DNA of 64,000 nucleotides from contig NW_020194555.1 of NCBI RefSeq assembly GCF_002865645.1, positions 1,510,892 through 1,574,891 of the forward strand, read 5' to 3'. Position numbers and translations under genes: made by a program. Below, one piece after another: positions 11,485-23,163 of the stretch (positions within the stretch are counted from its first letter, which is position 1; each line of letters begins with the position of its first letter). The notes beneath the pieces are model-generated. The model was not told the origin of the DNA and searched no databases. It saw only the letters and a list, made by a program, of their open reading frames with translations. This DNA is from Hyaloscypha bicolor E (Eukaryota; Ascomycota; Leotiomycetes; Helotiales; Hyaloscyphaceae).

Positions 11485-13494
11485 ATGGAGCGAAAACGAG
11501 ATACAATGAAAGCCAGATTGAAAAAGTTTGTCAGGGTGTCAACCGGCAGTAGTGCTCCCTATCGATACAAGTCACTCTCTCTCGACGACTCAATTCGCGT
11601 GCTCGAGCTCAAGCCTGCAGCCTCCCCTCAAATCCCGATTCACTGCAGCTTGACGGAGATCAAATTATCTCCGAAGGCTCAATATGAAGCTTTGTCGTAC
11701 GTTTGGGGCCCAGATGAATTTCCTGAGACCTTGAATCTCCCCGACGGGCACCTCAAGATCACAAAAAATCTCGCATCAGCATTGAGAAGCCTCCGGATGA
11801 CCAACAGGCCGAGGATTCTTTGGGTTGACGCCGTGTGTATCAATCAATCTGACGACATAGAGAAAGGATCTCAAGTTGGGAGGATGGCAAGCGTCTACAA
11901 GAACGCTTCTGGAGTCATTGCTTGGCTAGGAGATGATTCAAAAGAAACCCCTGTTGCCATGGAAGCTATCGTAGCTCTGTCTCAAACTGCAAAGGACCTG
12001 GGTCTAGGTACCTCGGTGGCAGGCCAAAGAGATATCCTCGTTGCCGCGTTACGCCAAAGAACCATCACACTGGCTACAGTAGTGGACTTCGGGGGGACCG
12101 CACAAAGAGCCAACTTCTCGCTCCTGTACGGGAATGACTGGTTCACTCGCATGTGGATTGTCCAAGAAGCGTTGCTGGCAACTCGTTTGACTTTTTACCG
12201 CGGCTCGAAGTCTCTATCGTGGGAAGATTTTGAGCGTGTCATGATCCTCCTTCACACGAGAAAAGACGCAATTCATTTATCAGTGCCAAACGCGGACTCA
12301 TTCCTCAAGCACGCATGGAACCTCGTTCTAGTACGAGACCACTATCAACACTCCTCTCAGCGGAAGGTAGACGGGAGATTCGACTTTGCGTATTACATGA
12401 CTCAACTGAGACGAAGAGACTGCAAGGATGAACGCGATCGTCTCTATGCTTTGAAGTCTCTAATACCGGAGAGCAGTGATTTGGCCATCACGCCAGACTA
12501 CAAGAAATCTGACGTCGAAGTCTTTACAGATCTCGCACTCCAACAATTACAACATGGCCATATCGAAATCCTCTATCAAGCAGGTCTCTGTCGCAACTTG
12601 GCAAGTATTTTTCATGCTATACATCTACTACCATCTGGTGCTCTCATGGCGGCGCCTGTTCCAACATGGGTCCCCGACTACCGCAAAAAGGTTACCTACG
12701 TAGGCTGGCAGCCCTTCTTCGGTGACAATTCGACTTTCCTCCCAAATCCCACCACAACACCTGCCTGCACATCTTCTCCCGACAATCCTTGGAGGCTCAC
12801 CACACGGTGCGCATTTTTGGATGTCGTCAGGTTCGCTCTTCCCCTTCCATTTGTCCACGATGACAACCTACGAGCGGACCACCCCAAAATATTCTTCATG
12901 ATCCGCGAAGTGCTAAAGGAGCTTTATACGACCTATATGGCGGTCCTCGGTTCACAACCTTATCTAAATGAGGAAGATCTATCGTCGGCATTCGCGCAAG
13001 CTCTTATGGGCGGCGGCACATCAGAGAAATATAGGGAGTCATTCAAGTCCGGGGTTGATGATGAAGTGCCATCTCCTCTCCAGGTATGGAAGGAATACGA
13101 AAAACAATGTCTGTCTGAGGAAGGACAGCTGTACCAAGAAATGCTGAGGGAGGTTGAATCTACTGAGCCAGCGAAACGTGTCAATAGGATTCATCAGGAG
13201 TGGTACCAGAATAGCAAGAACTCTCACGGGGCATGGGAACTCACCCATTATCTAAAGGTGGTCTTTCGGTATCATGTCTCCTTTATGACGAAGAAAGGAT
13301 ACATAGGTCTAGCACCACTCGGAACGAAAAAGGATACGGATGTTGTTGTGTTCGTAGATAGTTTGAAAGTTCCGTTTATACTCAGAAATGTAAGAGGAGC
13401 GGACTGGAACTTGGTGGGGCCGTGTTATGTACATGGGATTACGGACACGGAGGCTGCGAGGTCAGGGGCAGGGATGACCTTTCATATTATCTAG
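11485..13494 (+). CDS. Heterokaryon-incompatibility (HET) domain protein
   Basis: Single-exon gene of 669 residues; the first real start is the ATG at 11485 (MERKRDTMK). The HET domain spans about residues 67-233 and shows its classic blocks: YEALSYVWG, then ILWVDAVCINQSD, QVGRMASVYKNASGVIAWLG and WFTRMWIVQEALLA. After the domain comes LRRRDCKDERDRLYALKSL, the usual D-R-x-Y-A motif of this group, and a long C-terminal region without a nameable domain. HET proteins trigger cell death when incompatible fungal cells fuse; many paralogues are rapidly evolving and of unknown specificity. No neighbouring NLR or partner gene is apparent. No frameshift or internal stop was found. Confidence 0.9.
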   Translation: MERKRDTMKARLKKFVRVSTGSSAPYRYKSLSLDDSIRVLELKPAASPQIPIHCSLTEIKLSPKAQYEALSYVWGPDEFPETLNLPDGHLKITKNLASALRSLRMTNRPRILWVDAVCINQSDDIEKGSQVGRMASVYKNASGVIAWLGDDSKETPVAMEAIVALSQTAKDLGLGTSVAGQRDILVAALRQRTITLATVVDFGGTAQRANFSLLYGNDWFTRMWIVQEALLATRLTFYRGSKSLSWEDFERVMILLHTRKDAIHLSVPNADSFLKHAWNLVLVRDHYQHSSQRKVDGRFDFAYYMTQLRRRDCKDERDRLYALKSLIPESSDLAITPDYKKSDVEVFTDLALQQLQHGHIEILYQAGLCRNLASIFHAIHLLPSGALMAAPVPTWVPDYRKKVTYVGWQPFFGDNSTFLPNPTTTPACTSSPDNPWRLTTRCAFLDVVRFALPLPFVHDDNLRADHPKIFFMIREVLKELYTTYMAVLGSQPYLNEEDLSSAFAQALMGGGTSEKYRESFKSGVDDEVPSPLQVWKEYEKQCLSEEGQLYQEMLREVESTEPAKRVNRIHQEWYQNSKNSHGAWELTHYLKVVFRYHVSFMTKKGYIGLAPLGTKKDTDVVVFVDSLKVPFILRNVRGADWNLVGPCYVHGITDTEAARSGAGMTFHII

Positions 13495-14831
13495 ATAGGA
13501 GGCGAGAGACGAAAGAGATAGAGTTGTCTGATAATGCCATATTATCCCCCCCTTTACAGTTAGCAAGGTATGTAGAACACTTCAAAATTTCGAAATAAGA
13601 AGGGTCCTTATCTCTATGTAAAACTTGACTTCGGGCTTTGCAAGTATTGAATATGAAATCCAGATAATTGTAAGAGTCGGGGTTTATGTGTAACAGTTGA
13701 AAATAAGCGAGGTAGTTTCCACACCATGGCACATGCTAGGCCATGTCATCCAGGCTCGGTGATGCCGTGCGAGATCGATCCTGGCTCGTATTAGTTAATA
13801 CTATTAGAACCAAGGGCCGCATAAGCAGGTGTAAATGCAAAGAGTAAAAGCAAGACTTCGGTAGAAATCTATATAAGATATATTTTTGAAATCTTGGAGG
13901 GGTCCCGGCTCCGGACCCCCTCTAGGTAACAAAGCTACACAAGAGAAAGTATTCCTTTAGAAGAGGAGAGTATTTATTCTTGGGGAATGGCCCCTCAAAG
14001 CCTTCCCTCTAAGGAAAGCAAGAAGTAAAAAAGGTAAGAAGGGTATTTAGTCTGGATTATTACGTGATACCAATCACGTGGCAATACCTCACGTGACTTT
14101 TGTATAGCTAGTGCTTAAAATCTGCTCGTTCGGTCGGGCTCACCTGGGTTCTCGCTTAGCACGCTTACCAGGTGAGGGAGGGCAATACGTAAAAACCAGC
14201 AATGCGCAAATCACCGCAAAAATTAGCATGGGGAAATTTGACCCCGCCCCTCCCCCCACCACAACCACGGATTTTTGGCTCTAAATTTTAGAGGGTAGAA
14301 GTTTCAGTATTAAGAAACTATTCCCACTTCTTAACGAGTTATTAATTGCGTACCGTTGCTCCCCGTGCAATCATACACAGTAACACAAACGTCTTTAGAA
14401 TTGGTAATCTATTATATTTTCATCATGAACCGTAGCGTAGAGCACCAGACTTAAGCATCTCCAACTCCTTCACTCCTCTGTTTTCACCTCACTTGAGCTT
14501 TTCAGTGGAATCTTGTGTAACCTGCTGCCCCCGGTCGTGCCTCTCCACTTCGAGCGAGCAGAGCAAGCCCCACAATGCACAAGAGAGGCATGCATGGACA
14601 ATGCCCGCCATCGTAACTGAGTTTTATTGGTCCTCTCAATCTTCGACATGCTCCGCAGCACACTCGTAATGCAACCTCGCGATGCAAGCTAGGGTTCCAG
14701 CCGCTATTCGTTGCTATAAGACTTATTCCCAGCTACCGAGCTACCTTGCTTCGAAGTCACAAGGTCATCTCAACGCCTTCAATTGCACCAGCAATGTTTT
14801 CATCTCACTTACGTAGCTAGAGTCGTTGACG
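13495..14831. other. Intergenic region with a possible solo LTR
   Basis: No gene was recognised. Bases about 13780-14105 look like a degraded retrotransposon LTR or similar repeat: AT-rich sequence, a hairpin with GGGGTCC and GGACCCC arms at about 13900-13920, and three ACGTG-containing motifs (two of them full CACGTG) at about 14062-14097. Without a second copy in the window the ends cannot be fixed. Farther right, about 14230-14270, is a C-rich stretch that may belong to a promoter. Confidence 0.35.
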
Positions 14832-16488
14832 ATGCTAAATTATTCTCTAGCAATTCTTTTCCTTGGGCTGCTTTTGGGGGTAAAATCGGACCCAGGGACA
14901 TCCCGGAGCCCTTCACACAATGGTCCGGCTGGGGAGGTAACTATCACAACAATGCATGGGCTAGTCAAAACAGACAGATTTCCTCCTCCAACATCAAGTC
15001 TGCCATAGCCTCATGCAATGTCTCATACCACATTGGCGTCAGTGCAACACCAGTGGTCTTTGGAAACACCGTCTATTATCCGACTTAGAATGGCTCCTTT
15101 GCCGCCCTCGATTATGTCTCCTGCCGAATTCTCTAGCAAGTCAACGTCACGGACATTATTGAAAACTATGCTTCGTTTATTACCATTCCATTTGGTCCCC
15201 ATCCTGTGTCACGCACGAGTCCGCAAATTGAAGGTAATATTCTTTTCTTCGGAACCCTCAACACGCGCTGGCGTTGCAGTCAATCGCCTGACGGGCGTAC
15301 TCCTCTCCACCATCCAGATTAATCGACCGACATCCCATGGCAGTCGTGATGATGTCTCCAAAATTCTTTGACGGCATGCTGTTCATCGGGGCTTCGAGTG
15401 TGGAAGAGAACCTCACTCTCCAACCCACTTACCCCTGTTGCTCGTTCGTTGGAAACATGCTTGCGCTGGCCTTCGATGGCAAGGAATTCCACGTTCTCTG
15501 GAACATCCCGATGATACCAGAAGCTCAAGCGCTCTAGGCTGGTCTGGAGCTGCTCTGTGGGGCAGCCAACCAGCAATTGACACCAACCGTCGTCAGGTCT
15601 TCGTTGCAACCGGGAACTCCTACTCCCTTCCCGAAGTGATCATCCAATGTCAACACGACACTCAAAACATCGCGGCCGTTGTTCAGGGCCTCGTCCCTGA
15701 TTCTTGTCTCCCAGCGGATATCTGGCAAGAATCAGTGCTCGCCATTGACATTGACCTCGGAATCATGAACTGGGTCCACCAACTTCCACCTCTTGATGCT
15801 TATTCCGCCGGTTGCGGATTCCCAGGCATAAGGCCTCCAAACATAACTTTATGTCCAGAGGTCCCAGGACTGGATACTAGTTTCGCCATGGCTCCTGCGT
15901 TTGTACTTGGATCTTCATCCACGCCTTATGGTAAGGATACGTTGGTGATAGGACAGAAGAATGGGAATCTTACGCCATGTCTGCACAAGCTGGGACAATT
16001 TTCTGGACAACGGTCACGAGCCCGGATGGCATTGGAGGTGGCTTGAGCTGGGGGTTAGCGGTCGTTGATAGTCGGGTATACTTCGTTGCCACGAACTCTG
16101 GTGAAGAGACGTGGAGAATGCAGCCTTCGAACGAGGTGACGAACAGAAGTGCCTATGGAGCTGCATCGCTCTTGACTGGAGCCTTGTTGTGGGAAGTTGC
16201 TGTCCTGGCGAATGGTGTGGCTTATGGATATCCTAGTGTTGGAGATTTGGTGATTGTGGGGAGGACGGGCAGTGATCCAAATGGGACGCGAATTATGATG
16301 CGACTCAGGGGGGACTAGTGGCGACTGACAAGGCAACAGGGGTTGTGCTGCTGGATCATTGGTTGAGTAAGAATTTTCATAGAGGTGTTGCTATTCAAGA
16401 CCGGTATATACTTTTTGGGACGGGGTACTGGGGTTTCGGTTCCCCAGGAGATGCTCCGGGGGCGATCAATGTAATGCGAGTTGGATAG
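14832..16488 (+). pseudogene. Secreted PQQ-type beta-propeller dehydrogenase-like pseudogene
   Basis: An N-terminal signal-peptide-like sequence (MLNYSLAILFLGLLLG) is followed, in another frame, by WSGWGGNYHNNAWASQN, the opening repeat of polyvinyl-alcohol-dehydrogenase-like PQQ propeller proteins. Later pieces give SAAPV/SATPVVFGN, ALWGSQPAIDTNRRQVFVATGNS, LAIDIDLGIMNWVHQLP and GGGLSWGLAVVDSRVYF, each a recognisable propeller blade. The frame breaks near 14890, stops at 15088 and 15537, and shifts again near 15970 and 16300. Intact relatives oxidise alcohols with pyrroloquinoline quinone or act as secreted lectin-like propellers; the substrate here is unknown. All blades are present in order over about 1.65 kb, so this is recent decay of a full-length gene, not a fragment. 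Confidence 0.72.
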
Positions 16489-17114
16489 TGAGGTTGTGAA
16501 TAATGTCAGAATTCAACAATGAAAACAAAATTGCAAGTGTGAGGCAGAGGAGGTAAACAAACGTGCAACAAAACTTTCGGATATGGCGTGAATCTGAGCA
16601 GAAGGGGTCCATGACTTGAAAGGGACTTTGGGCGAGTTGTCAATAGCATTTCATAGAAAATGAGCGCTTCTTGTAATGGGAAAGTGACTATGGGCGTTGA
16701 GCACTTCTCAATGTTTAGCGAGGTCTCTGGGATTAACTTTGAAAGCTTGAGCTGATTCTTGGTCTTACGCAATTGCTATCGCAGCTGTTTTGGTCATCCC
16801 TGCATCGGAAAAGCCAACGCATTGGTGAACCGTCGGAAAGAGGATTGGAAACGCTCTGGACTTCATTTGAAGTGCATTACCCTCCTAGGTGGAGTTTACG
16901 GGCTGCACCAGAGAAGCAGCTTCGACACGACACCTCAGAAGCTCATCTCCGACGGCCGTCCATCGACAAAGAGGGCTACCAATTCCCAACATGAATTTGG
17001 ACCTGAGCACGACGTGGTAACTCCAAATCATGGGAGTCGTAAGATCATGTCTGCTCAAGGTGCATACTCGCAACGCGAACAAGACTTCGGGTTTTCCGTT
17101 ATGGAGTGACGTCT
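16489..17114 (+). other. Spacer with possible degraded coding remnant
   Basis: Bases about 16770-17030 on the plus strand read as a protein-like frame (GLETLWTSFEVHYPPRWSLR...) that is interrupted by TGA at 16992-16994 and again four codons later, both where Trp (TGG) would fit a W-rich pattern. I cannot name the family. The remainder is featureless and includes the 3' side of the Dcc1-like gene. Confidence 0.25.
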
Positions 17115-17587
17115 TCAGCCCTTCTTTTCCATCCTACTTTTCGCAAACTTCTCATGCCATTTGTTGACCTTGGGTGGAGCTTTTCCTTCTTGGAGTATCA
17201 ACTCAATTGTATCCTCAATCTTCGCAATTGCCGTAACTGATGGCACAGGAATGAACATGTTTGCATCGTCTGCTTCAGTAGGACCAGTTGATGAAGGTTT
17301 TAACACCAAAATTGGATTAGAGGTGTTCTTTTGTCGCATCTGATATCTCTTCTCGCCATAGGAGAGGATTGCGTAGCCCGGGGTTGTTTCGGTAGATGCA
17401 GAGGAAGTGACAGTCAATCTGCAGAACACTTTAGCCTGGTTGACGGCAGAAGGAGGGGATGAGCACACATCGGTGGGTTGTCGGATTCCAGGAGAGCTAG
17501 CAGCTCAGGGGGAAGCTCCAGCAGCTTGAATGCTTGCTGGCGATGGCTCGATGAGAATGGAATGTCGGTGGTGTATTGTGTTCCCAT
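17115..17587 (-). CDS. dcc1: Short Dcc1-like cohesion protein, two exons
   Basis: Exons 17587-17469 and 17418-17115 flank a 50-bp intron (GTGTGC...TTCTGCAG) and join in phase 2, giving 140 residues. The N-terminus FKLLELPPELLALLE and the block YAILSYGEKRYQMRQKNTSN match the N-terminal half of Dcc1, where yeast has a YKLIQLTPELLDII-type start and a WVLKQRKHSN block. Dcc1, Ctf8 and Ctf18 form the alternative clamp loader that loads or unloads PCNA in sister-chromatid cohesion. Known Dcc1 proteins are about 350-400 residues, with C-terminal winged-helix domains; these are absent here, and the protein ends after NKWHEKFAKSR and a basic tail. It is divergent from the RhoGEF gene. Family 0.65; whether it is a natural short form or a truncation is unresolved. 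Confidence 0.65.
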
Positions 17588-18137
17588 CTTGCTCTCCCAG
17601 AATGCCTCTGTGAAGCGTCCTGGTCTACAATATCCCGATATGCACCTCAAGGGGTGAGTTGTATGACGGTTGTTTCGTGTTGAATGGAATGGCGGGGTTG
17701 AAGAAAATCGCGTGTTGACAGGGCTCGAAATCCAGCCAATCATCGCGTTGAGACTCCCTGCCTTGTCCTCAAAAAATATTCTCCGAAGGACTTGCCCAAA
17801 GATAAAGAAGGGTCCCACGCTGAGGAGAGACTTTAGTTCGACAAGTCCATCCTGGAGGCTGCAGCTGCAGAAGCACCATCGAGTTCTGTGTGCCCGAACG
17901 ACTGGTCCGGCTGGTTCATGCAGCTTCAACGAAAAACACGGTACCGCTCGACGCGTCAACTTGTTTTTCTTGAAAGCTTTCCCACCCAACCAGATGTTCT
18001 ACCACAAAAGAAACGCAGCGTCCAACGACACAGAATTCGACACCCACGCCAATTGATCCGTCATCCCCGAGGCTTCATCGTCATGAAGGGCGAGGCCCAT
18101 TGACCGACCCGGACTAGCCATCGACGACAAACTCAAA
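17588..18137. promoter_or_regulatory. Shared promoter region of dcc1-like and RhoGEF genes
   Basis: 550 bp between divergent start codons; ORFs here overlap no recognisable domain. The region must contain both promoters, but no particular site can be named with confidence. Confidence 0.4.
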
Positions 18138-21100
18138 ATGGTTCGAGTCACCGACGAGCTGACCTTGTCGCGAGACCAAGTCAGTCTCTACCACACCACC
18201 GACCCGTACTTAGGCAATCTGCCTGTCTTCGCCTTCCACGGCCCCTCCACGACCTCCAATTCCACCCTCAACAGCTCCCGAATCCAAATCCACTTCTTTA
18301 CTGCTGCTGGATTTCAAAGCTACGCACGCATTACCATCTCTCCGAACTCGCACTTCTACCAATCGGTGAACCACCTTCCACGAGACAAGCAAGGAGATGA
18401 AATATGTCGGGGGCTCGCGTTTGGACTCTTGAAATACTTCAAGGAGTTGCCAGAGGTTGTCAAAACTGGCCTGATCTTCCAATCCACGAATTCTCGTGGA
18501 AAGAGACCTGGCTCGGCTCCTACACTCTTCGGAGAACAACATGCGGCAGATTTGGCGAGCTCTATGGTTAAGGTGGAGAACATTGGGGAGGTCATTCAAG
18601 ACATTGAGTCTGCCTTGCGTCCGCAGAACATCAACCATCTTGATATCGACCTCGTGCTTCCACCAGGCTCGATTGTCCCAGTGAAGGAAGAAGAAATTGA
18701 AGAACACAACGAAGACGAGGAACTTCCGGATCCGACTTTGAAGCAATATGGCGCTTACTCTCCGCTGATCAAGCTCTTCGGCGAAGTCACGTTTCTACCC
18801 ACGTCAAAGCTACGACGCGCTCCCTCGAGGCCGACTTCCGTCAACCGTTCGAGGTCTTTTCTCAAGGACCAGAAGTTGTCCCTACGCCGAGAGATGGGTG
18901 AATTGGTAGATACAGAGGAGAGATATGTCATCAAGATGCACGAGCTGGTCAATCATATGGCTGACGACTTCCGAGTGAAGGCAAAGAATCGAGAATTTGG
19001 CAGTTTCAGCCCATCGGAGCAAGATCTCGAAAAACTCTTCCCTCGGTGTCTTGACAGAATTCTGCGGATCAACTCTGCCTTCTTAGCCGATATTCGGAAA
19101 GTTATGGATGAGACAGAGGAGGATGCTATGCGTGATCTTGAAGCCCCCATTGTCAGCTCTACTGGTTCAAGATACGGCGGTACTGGTCGCTTGAAGGATC
19201 CCACCGGAGCACTTGCATTTGCCAAAGTTCTTCTTGAGTGGTTCCCCCAGTTCTCGGATTGTTACCAAGAGTATATTCGAGCTAGTCAGGACTTTCCACA
19301 AATTATCACTTCGTTCATGAGGCAGCCTTCGAGTTTTAGAGAACGAGTTCAGCAAACTGGCGAGCAACGACTTCGATCAGCTGTGATTGAGCCTGTTCAG
19401 CGCTTGCCACGGTACAGTCTCTTCATTGATAACATTGTCAACTATCTACCCGTACTTCACCCGGCATTGCAGCCTTTGCTCAAAGCTAGGGATATCATCA
19501 CATCCATTTGTTCACTGGACCCGCCAACAACAGACAAGTCTCAGGTTGTCAATAGACTTCGGAATTTGATCGACTCATGGCCGTCATCATTGCACCCCCA
19601 AGGTCGACTTATCACCGCTGTCGATTTCGTAGAGCTCGCAGCTCCTTTCCACCCCGCAACCAATGGCAATGTTAGGGAGGGGATATTTCTGCTGTTTGCG
19701 GACTGTGTTGTTCTGTTGAAGAAAGCTGGAGAATGCAATCTTTCAGCAAGAGGTCTTATGGCAGAAGTCGATAAGCCATCTGCTGCCACCATGATGGCAT
19801 CTGTGACTGCTGCTGCAGGCGGACAGAAGAGGGCCTACGAGCTTACATTCTGTGGTTGGCATGTTCTAGGCGATGCTCGCTTCACGATGTCTGATGATGG
19901 CCGCACTGTTGCAATGGTATCGTTGCATGAATTGAAGGACCCAGCAACAGGTCGGGAGAGGACGTCTCCAGCGGCCACTATCCGGAACTTTCTATTACAA
20001 ACTGCATATGACGGAAAGGCGTTGAAGTTTACTGAAGAGATCACTAAAGCTAGAGTGGAGGGCAGATTTTCGGAGGCTGAACGAGAGATAGAGAAGTGGT
20101 GCTTGAGGTCCATCAAGTTGCAAGCCGTAGAAGTCACACTCCATACCGCAATATTTGAGGAGGGTATTGACACCTTGATCGAAGGCCGAAAGGAGCCAGC
20201 ATCCATCCGCATAGTCATCGACCACGAGAGAGGCACCAAGGGTGCACCAGTAGGCCACTACGGTGTTGACATTGTCGCCAATGTGAAAGTGATGGGGGGT
20301 GGGTTGAAATATAGACTCGAAGTTAGCGGGCTCAATGAGAAAGTTTTCGTGGACGAGGTTGTTGTAGAGCATCTGTTGCCCACCTTCACAAAGAGAGGTA
20401 TATTCTCACCACCGCTGAAATGTTCAAGCCTGACTGATATCTAATAGCAAACGACTTACTTCGAGTACAATATGTTATAAGCAACCCAGCCCTCGCAGCA
20501 CCCTTCACCTCATTCCATTCGAAGATTCTCAAGTCGATTCGCGTTGTTGCTGAAGGCGATAAATCGAAATCCTTCCGTCCACCCTCACCAGTCAAGCTGC
20601 TTTCAAGTTTCCTCAGTAGTGGTTTCAATAGTTCAACAACCTCCCTCAGCCACTCCGCATCTCTCTCCTCAAAGCAGCAAAGAACTCCGGTTATAGGCAA
20701 CGTTCCCTCACTGCCGCTATTGTCGAGAAACAATAGCGCACATTCCATCCAGGACGTCGATTTCAGAAGCAGTCTTCGTACCGGAGACGAAAAGCCCACC
20801 AATCCTCTAGTCCGACTTGAAGAGACTTTCACTGGCTATATTGCAGCTCTCCAAGTTCGAAAGGGTAACGTCATTGGGAGAGTGCTGAGAAGTCGCGGAA
20901 TGGCGGACGAACTGGCCATCAATGCTGTATACAACACATTCATCGAGAATCCTTTCGATCAGCGGACTGCTTCCGAAGTCTCATTCGATGTCCTGTTTGT
21001 TGCCTTCGAGAAATACTTGCGGATGGCATGGAAAGATCAGATGGGTCAAGTCATGTCGGTGGCGACTTTGGATGCATTGCAAGACAGAGCTTTGAAGATG

Positions 21101-22825
21101 TTCCCTGGAGACTTCGCCGATTACGTCAAGATGGTCTTTGGTGAGATGGCACCGCAAAATCGACGAGCCTTCATTGCTATCATCAAACTGTTAGCAGATC
21201 TTCTCGATGGTTGTGGAAATGATGGGGACCGAGGTGCTTTAACAGCTGCGTTTGCAGAGCTGCTGGTAATTGACGGCCAGCCTCATGACTACATCAACCT
21301 GCTGGATCGTATGGTAGAGGACCAAGAGCGACTCTTTGAGGATATAGGTCCAGGCGCTGTAAATGGTTCTGGTTCTGGTAATGGCTCCGTCTTCGGGTCA
21401 GTTTCTGGTGGTCGATCGAATCACTCTGCCACTGGTTCACTGACATCGAATGCATCATCTTTGCGGAAGAGATTTGCCGATACCTTGCTCAGGCAGAACA
21501 GCACCAAGGATAATGACCGTCCCTCAGTCTGGCGAACCTTGAGCAAGAGCAGCCGCAGTATTGCCACTGGAGAATCCATGACTTCTTCAAGTCTTTCAAA
21601 GGTCTCCCTCAATCGCTCAAGATCAATCGAGTCTCCACATAGGCGACCTGCTTCGCGGGATCGGCCTACGGTTATGGGCGCTTTTGATGAGCGGCCTTCC
21701 AGCTCGCAGGGTCCTGTCAACAAACTCATTACGATCGGTGAATCCCCGCCTCCGGATGAGAAGGACACTGCCCAATCACTCAAGAAGAAGAGACGAAGCT
21801 CTCTTTCTGATTTGAAATCTTTGATGGCACAAGCAACTCTCAGTGGGAGCTCTCCATCACCCTCACCACTCCGCGGACTAAAGCTCAACACATCTCCACG
21901 AACTCCATCACCAACAAAGATTCCTGTCGCTGGTGGAATTATGGACAGAAATCGGCCTGCGTTGTACAGCACAGGCTCACCGAATCAGAAGGAGAATTTA
22001 CCATTGAACTCTTCTGCGCCCAGGAATATTGGCAATCTGACTGAACGACCACAGAACATCATGTCGACCCCTGACACGATAGTGGTCAAGGATCTTTGGT
22101 CTGGCGGAGCAAAAAGCCACCAAAAGACCGCATCACTCTCATCCAACATCCCCACCCTCCGCGGCCGAGGACCCTCGGCATCCCGACCCACAAGCAGCCC
22201 AGGCAAACACTCACCCCAAAAGCTGCGACTACAATCCCCGGCCAAGCTACGCGAGCGTCTCCAAAACGAAGCTAAAGCAATCAATGAAGCCGAAGCCTCC
22301 CTACAAAACGAGCTTTCAAAAATTGGCGAAGAAATGGCCAAGTTAAACGCCAGCTCCAACTCCCCAACCCGTTCCACGGACCTGCAAAAGCTCTCCGGCG
22401 CCATCACAGCCCTCGAGACCCGTATCCCGGAAATCGTCAAAGACCTGACCACCCGCAACGACGCCGTCAAGTCTGATCTCGAGAAAAGCCTGCAGGCATG
22501 CGAGTTCAAGGTCAAGGGGCTGGATCAGCTGTACAAAGAGAGCAGCGCGGAGAACGAGCTGCTGTATGAAAAGTTCAATGCCGAGCTAGGGAAGATTGTG
22601 CGTGCGTTAAGGGGCAAGGGCAAGGAGGAGAAAGAAGATTTGGTTGCGAAGGCGAAGGAGGGCAGTGAGGAGACGGCGAGGGTCAAGAAGGAGAATGCGA
22701 GGTTGAAGAGGGAGGTTTTGACGCTACGGACGCTGTTGAAGGGGAATGAATGCTTGGCGTGTGTTGGTGCTGGTGCTGTGGTCTTCGAGGGAATTAAGAA
22801 GGCGCAGAAAGGAGGAGAGATATGA
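18138..22825 (+). CDS. Rho guanine-nucleotide exchange factor fused to a RhoGAP-like domain, two exons
   Basis: Exons 18138-20397 and 20448-22825 flank a 50-bp intron (GTATAT...CTAATAG); phase 1 is kept and the product is 1545 residues. A Dbl-homology domain spans about residues 250-455, opening REMGELVDTEERYVIKMHEL and containing VIEPVQRLPRYSLFIDNI, the DH core motif. A PH-like region follows to about 630. Residues about 885-1050 resemble a RhoGAP fold (APQNRRAFIAIIKLLADLL and the downstream helices), but the expected arginine-finger segment is poorly conserved (GRVLRSRG). A Ser/Pro-rich disordered region then leads into a C-terminal coiled coil (about 1350-1530). Such proteins activate Rho GTPases controlling polarity and septation in hyphae. 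The ATG at 18138 has a good AAAATGG context. Confidence 0.85.
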
Positions 22826-23163
22826 GTGTTTTGTGAGAGTCACTTATCGGAGGTTGTTTCAGCGGGCGTTTCGAGCATGCATGGTGTTTGTTTGTTTGTC
22901 TGTTTGTTTAGGTATGAGATCCGATCCACTGCTTATAAGGATGAAGTGTGGGGTATTGTACAGTACGTTACGAAAGCAACGGAGGAAGGAGAACGGCGTG
23001 TACGTACTGTATGTACAGACAGCAAGCACAAATGAATGAATGATGATCAACAAGAACCCCTTTTTGGATCTTAGCATCACGTGCTGTCGTGAGTCACCCC
23101 TTCATACTCGATTCTCGCGACTCACCACTCAACCTCAAGAAACAAATCAATCAATTAAGCGGA
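22826..23163. other. Short intergenic region
   Basis: 338 bp with a TTTG-type low-complexity run at about 22884-22912. The GTG codons upstream of 23164 are open in frame with the next gene but have no ATG, so they were not taken as its start. Confidence 0.5.

Noticed and set aside
17414..17468. Frameshift in the Dcc1-like gene
   Set aside because: A 50-bp GT-AG intron explains the frame change exactly and restores the expected family sequence.
19835..22515. Long antisense ORFs within the RhoGEF gene
   Set aside because: Shadows of the real exon; Ser/Arg-rich and without family resemblance.
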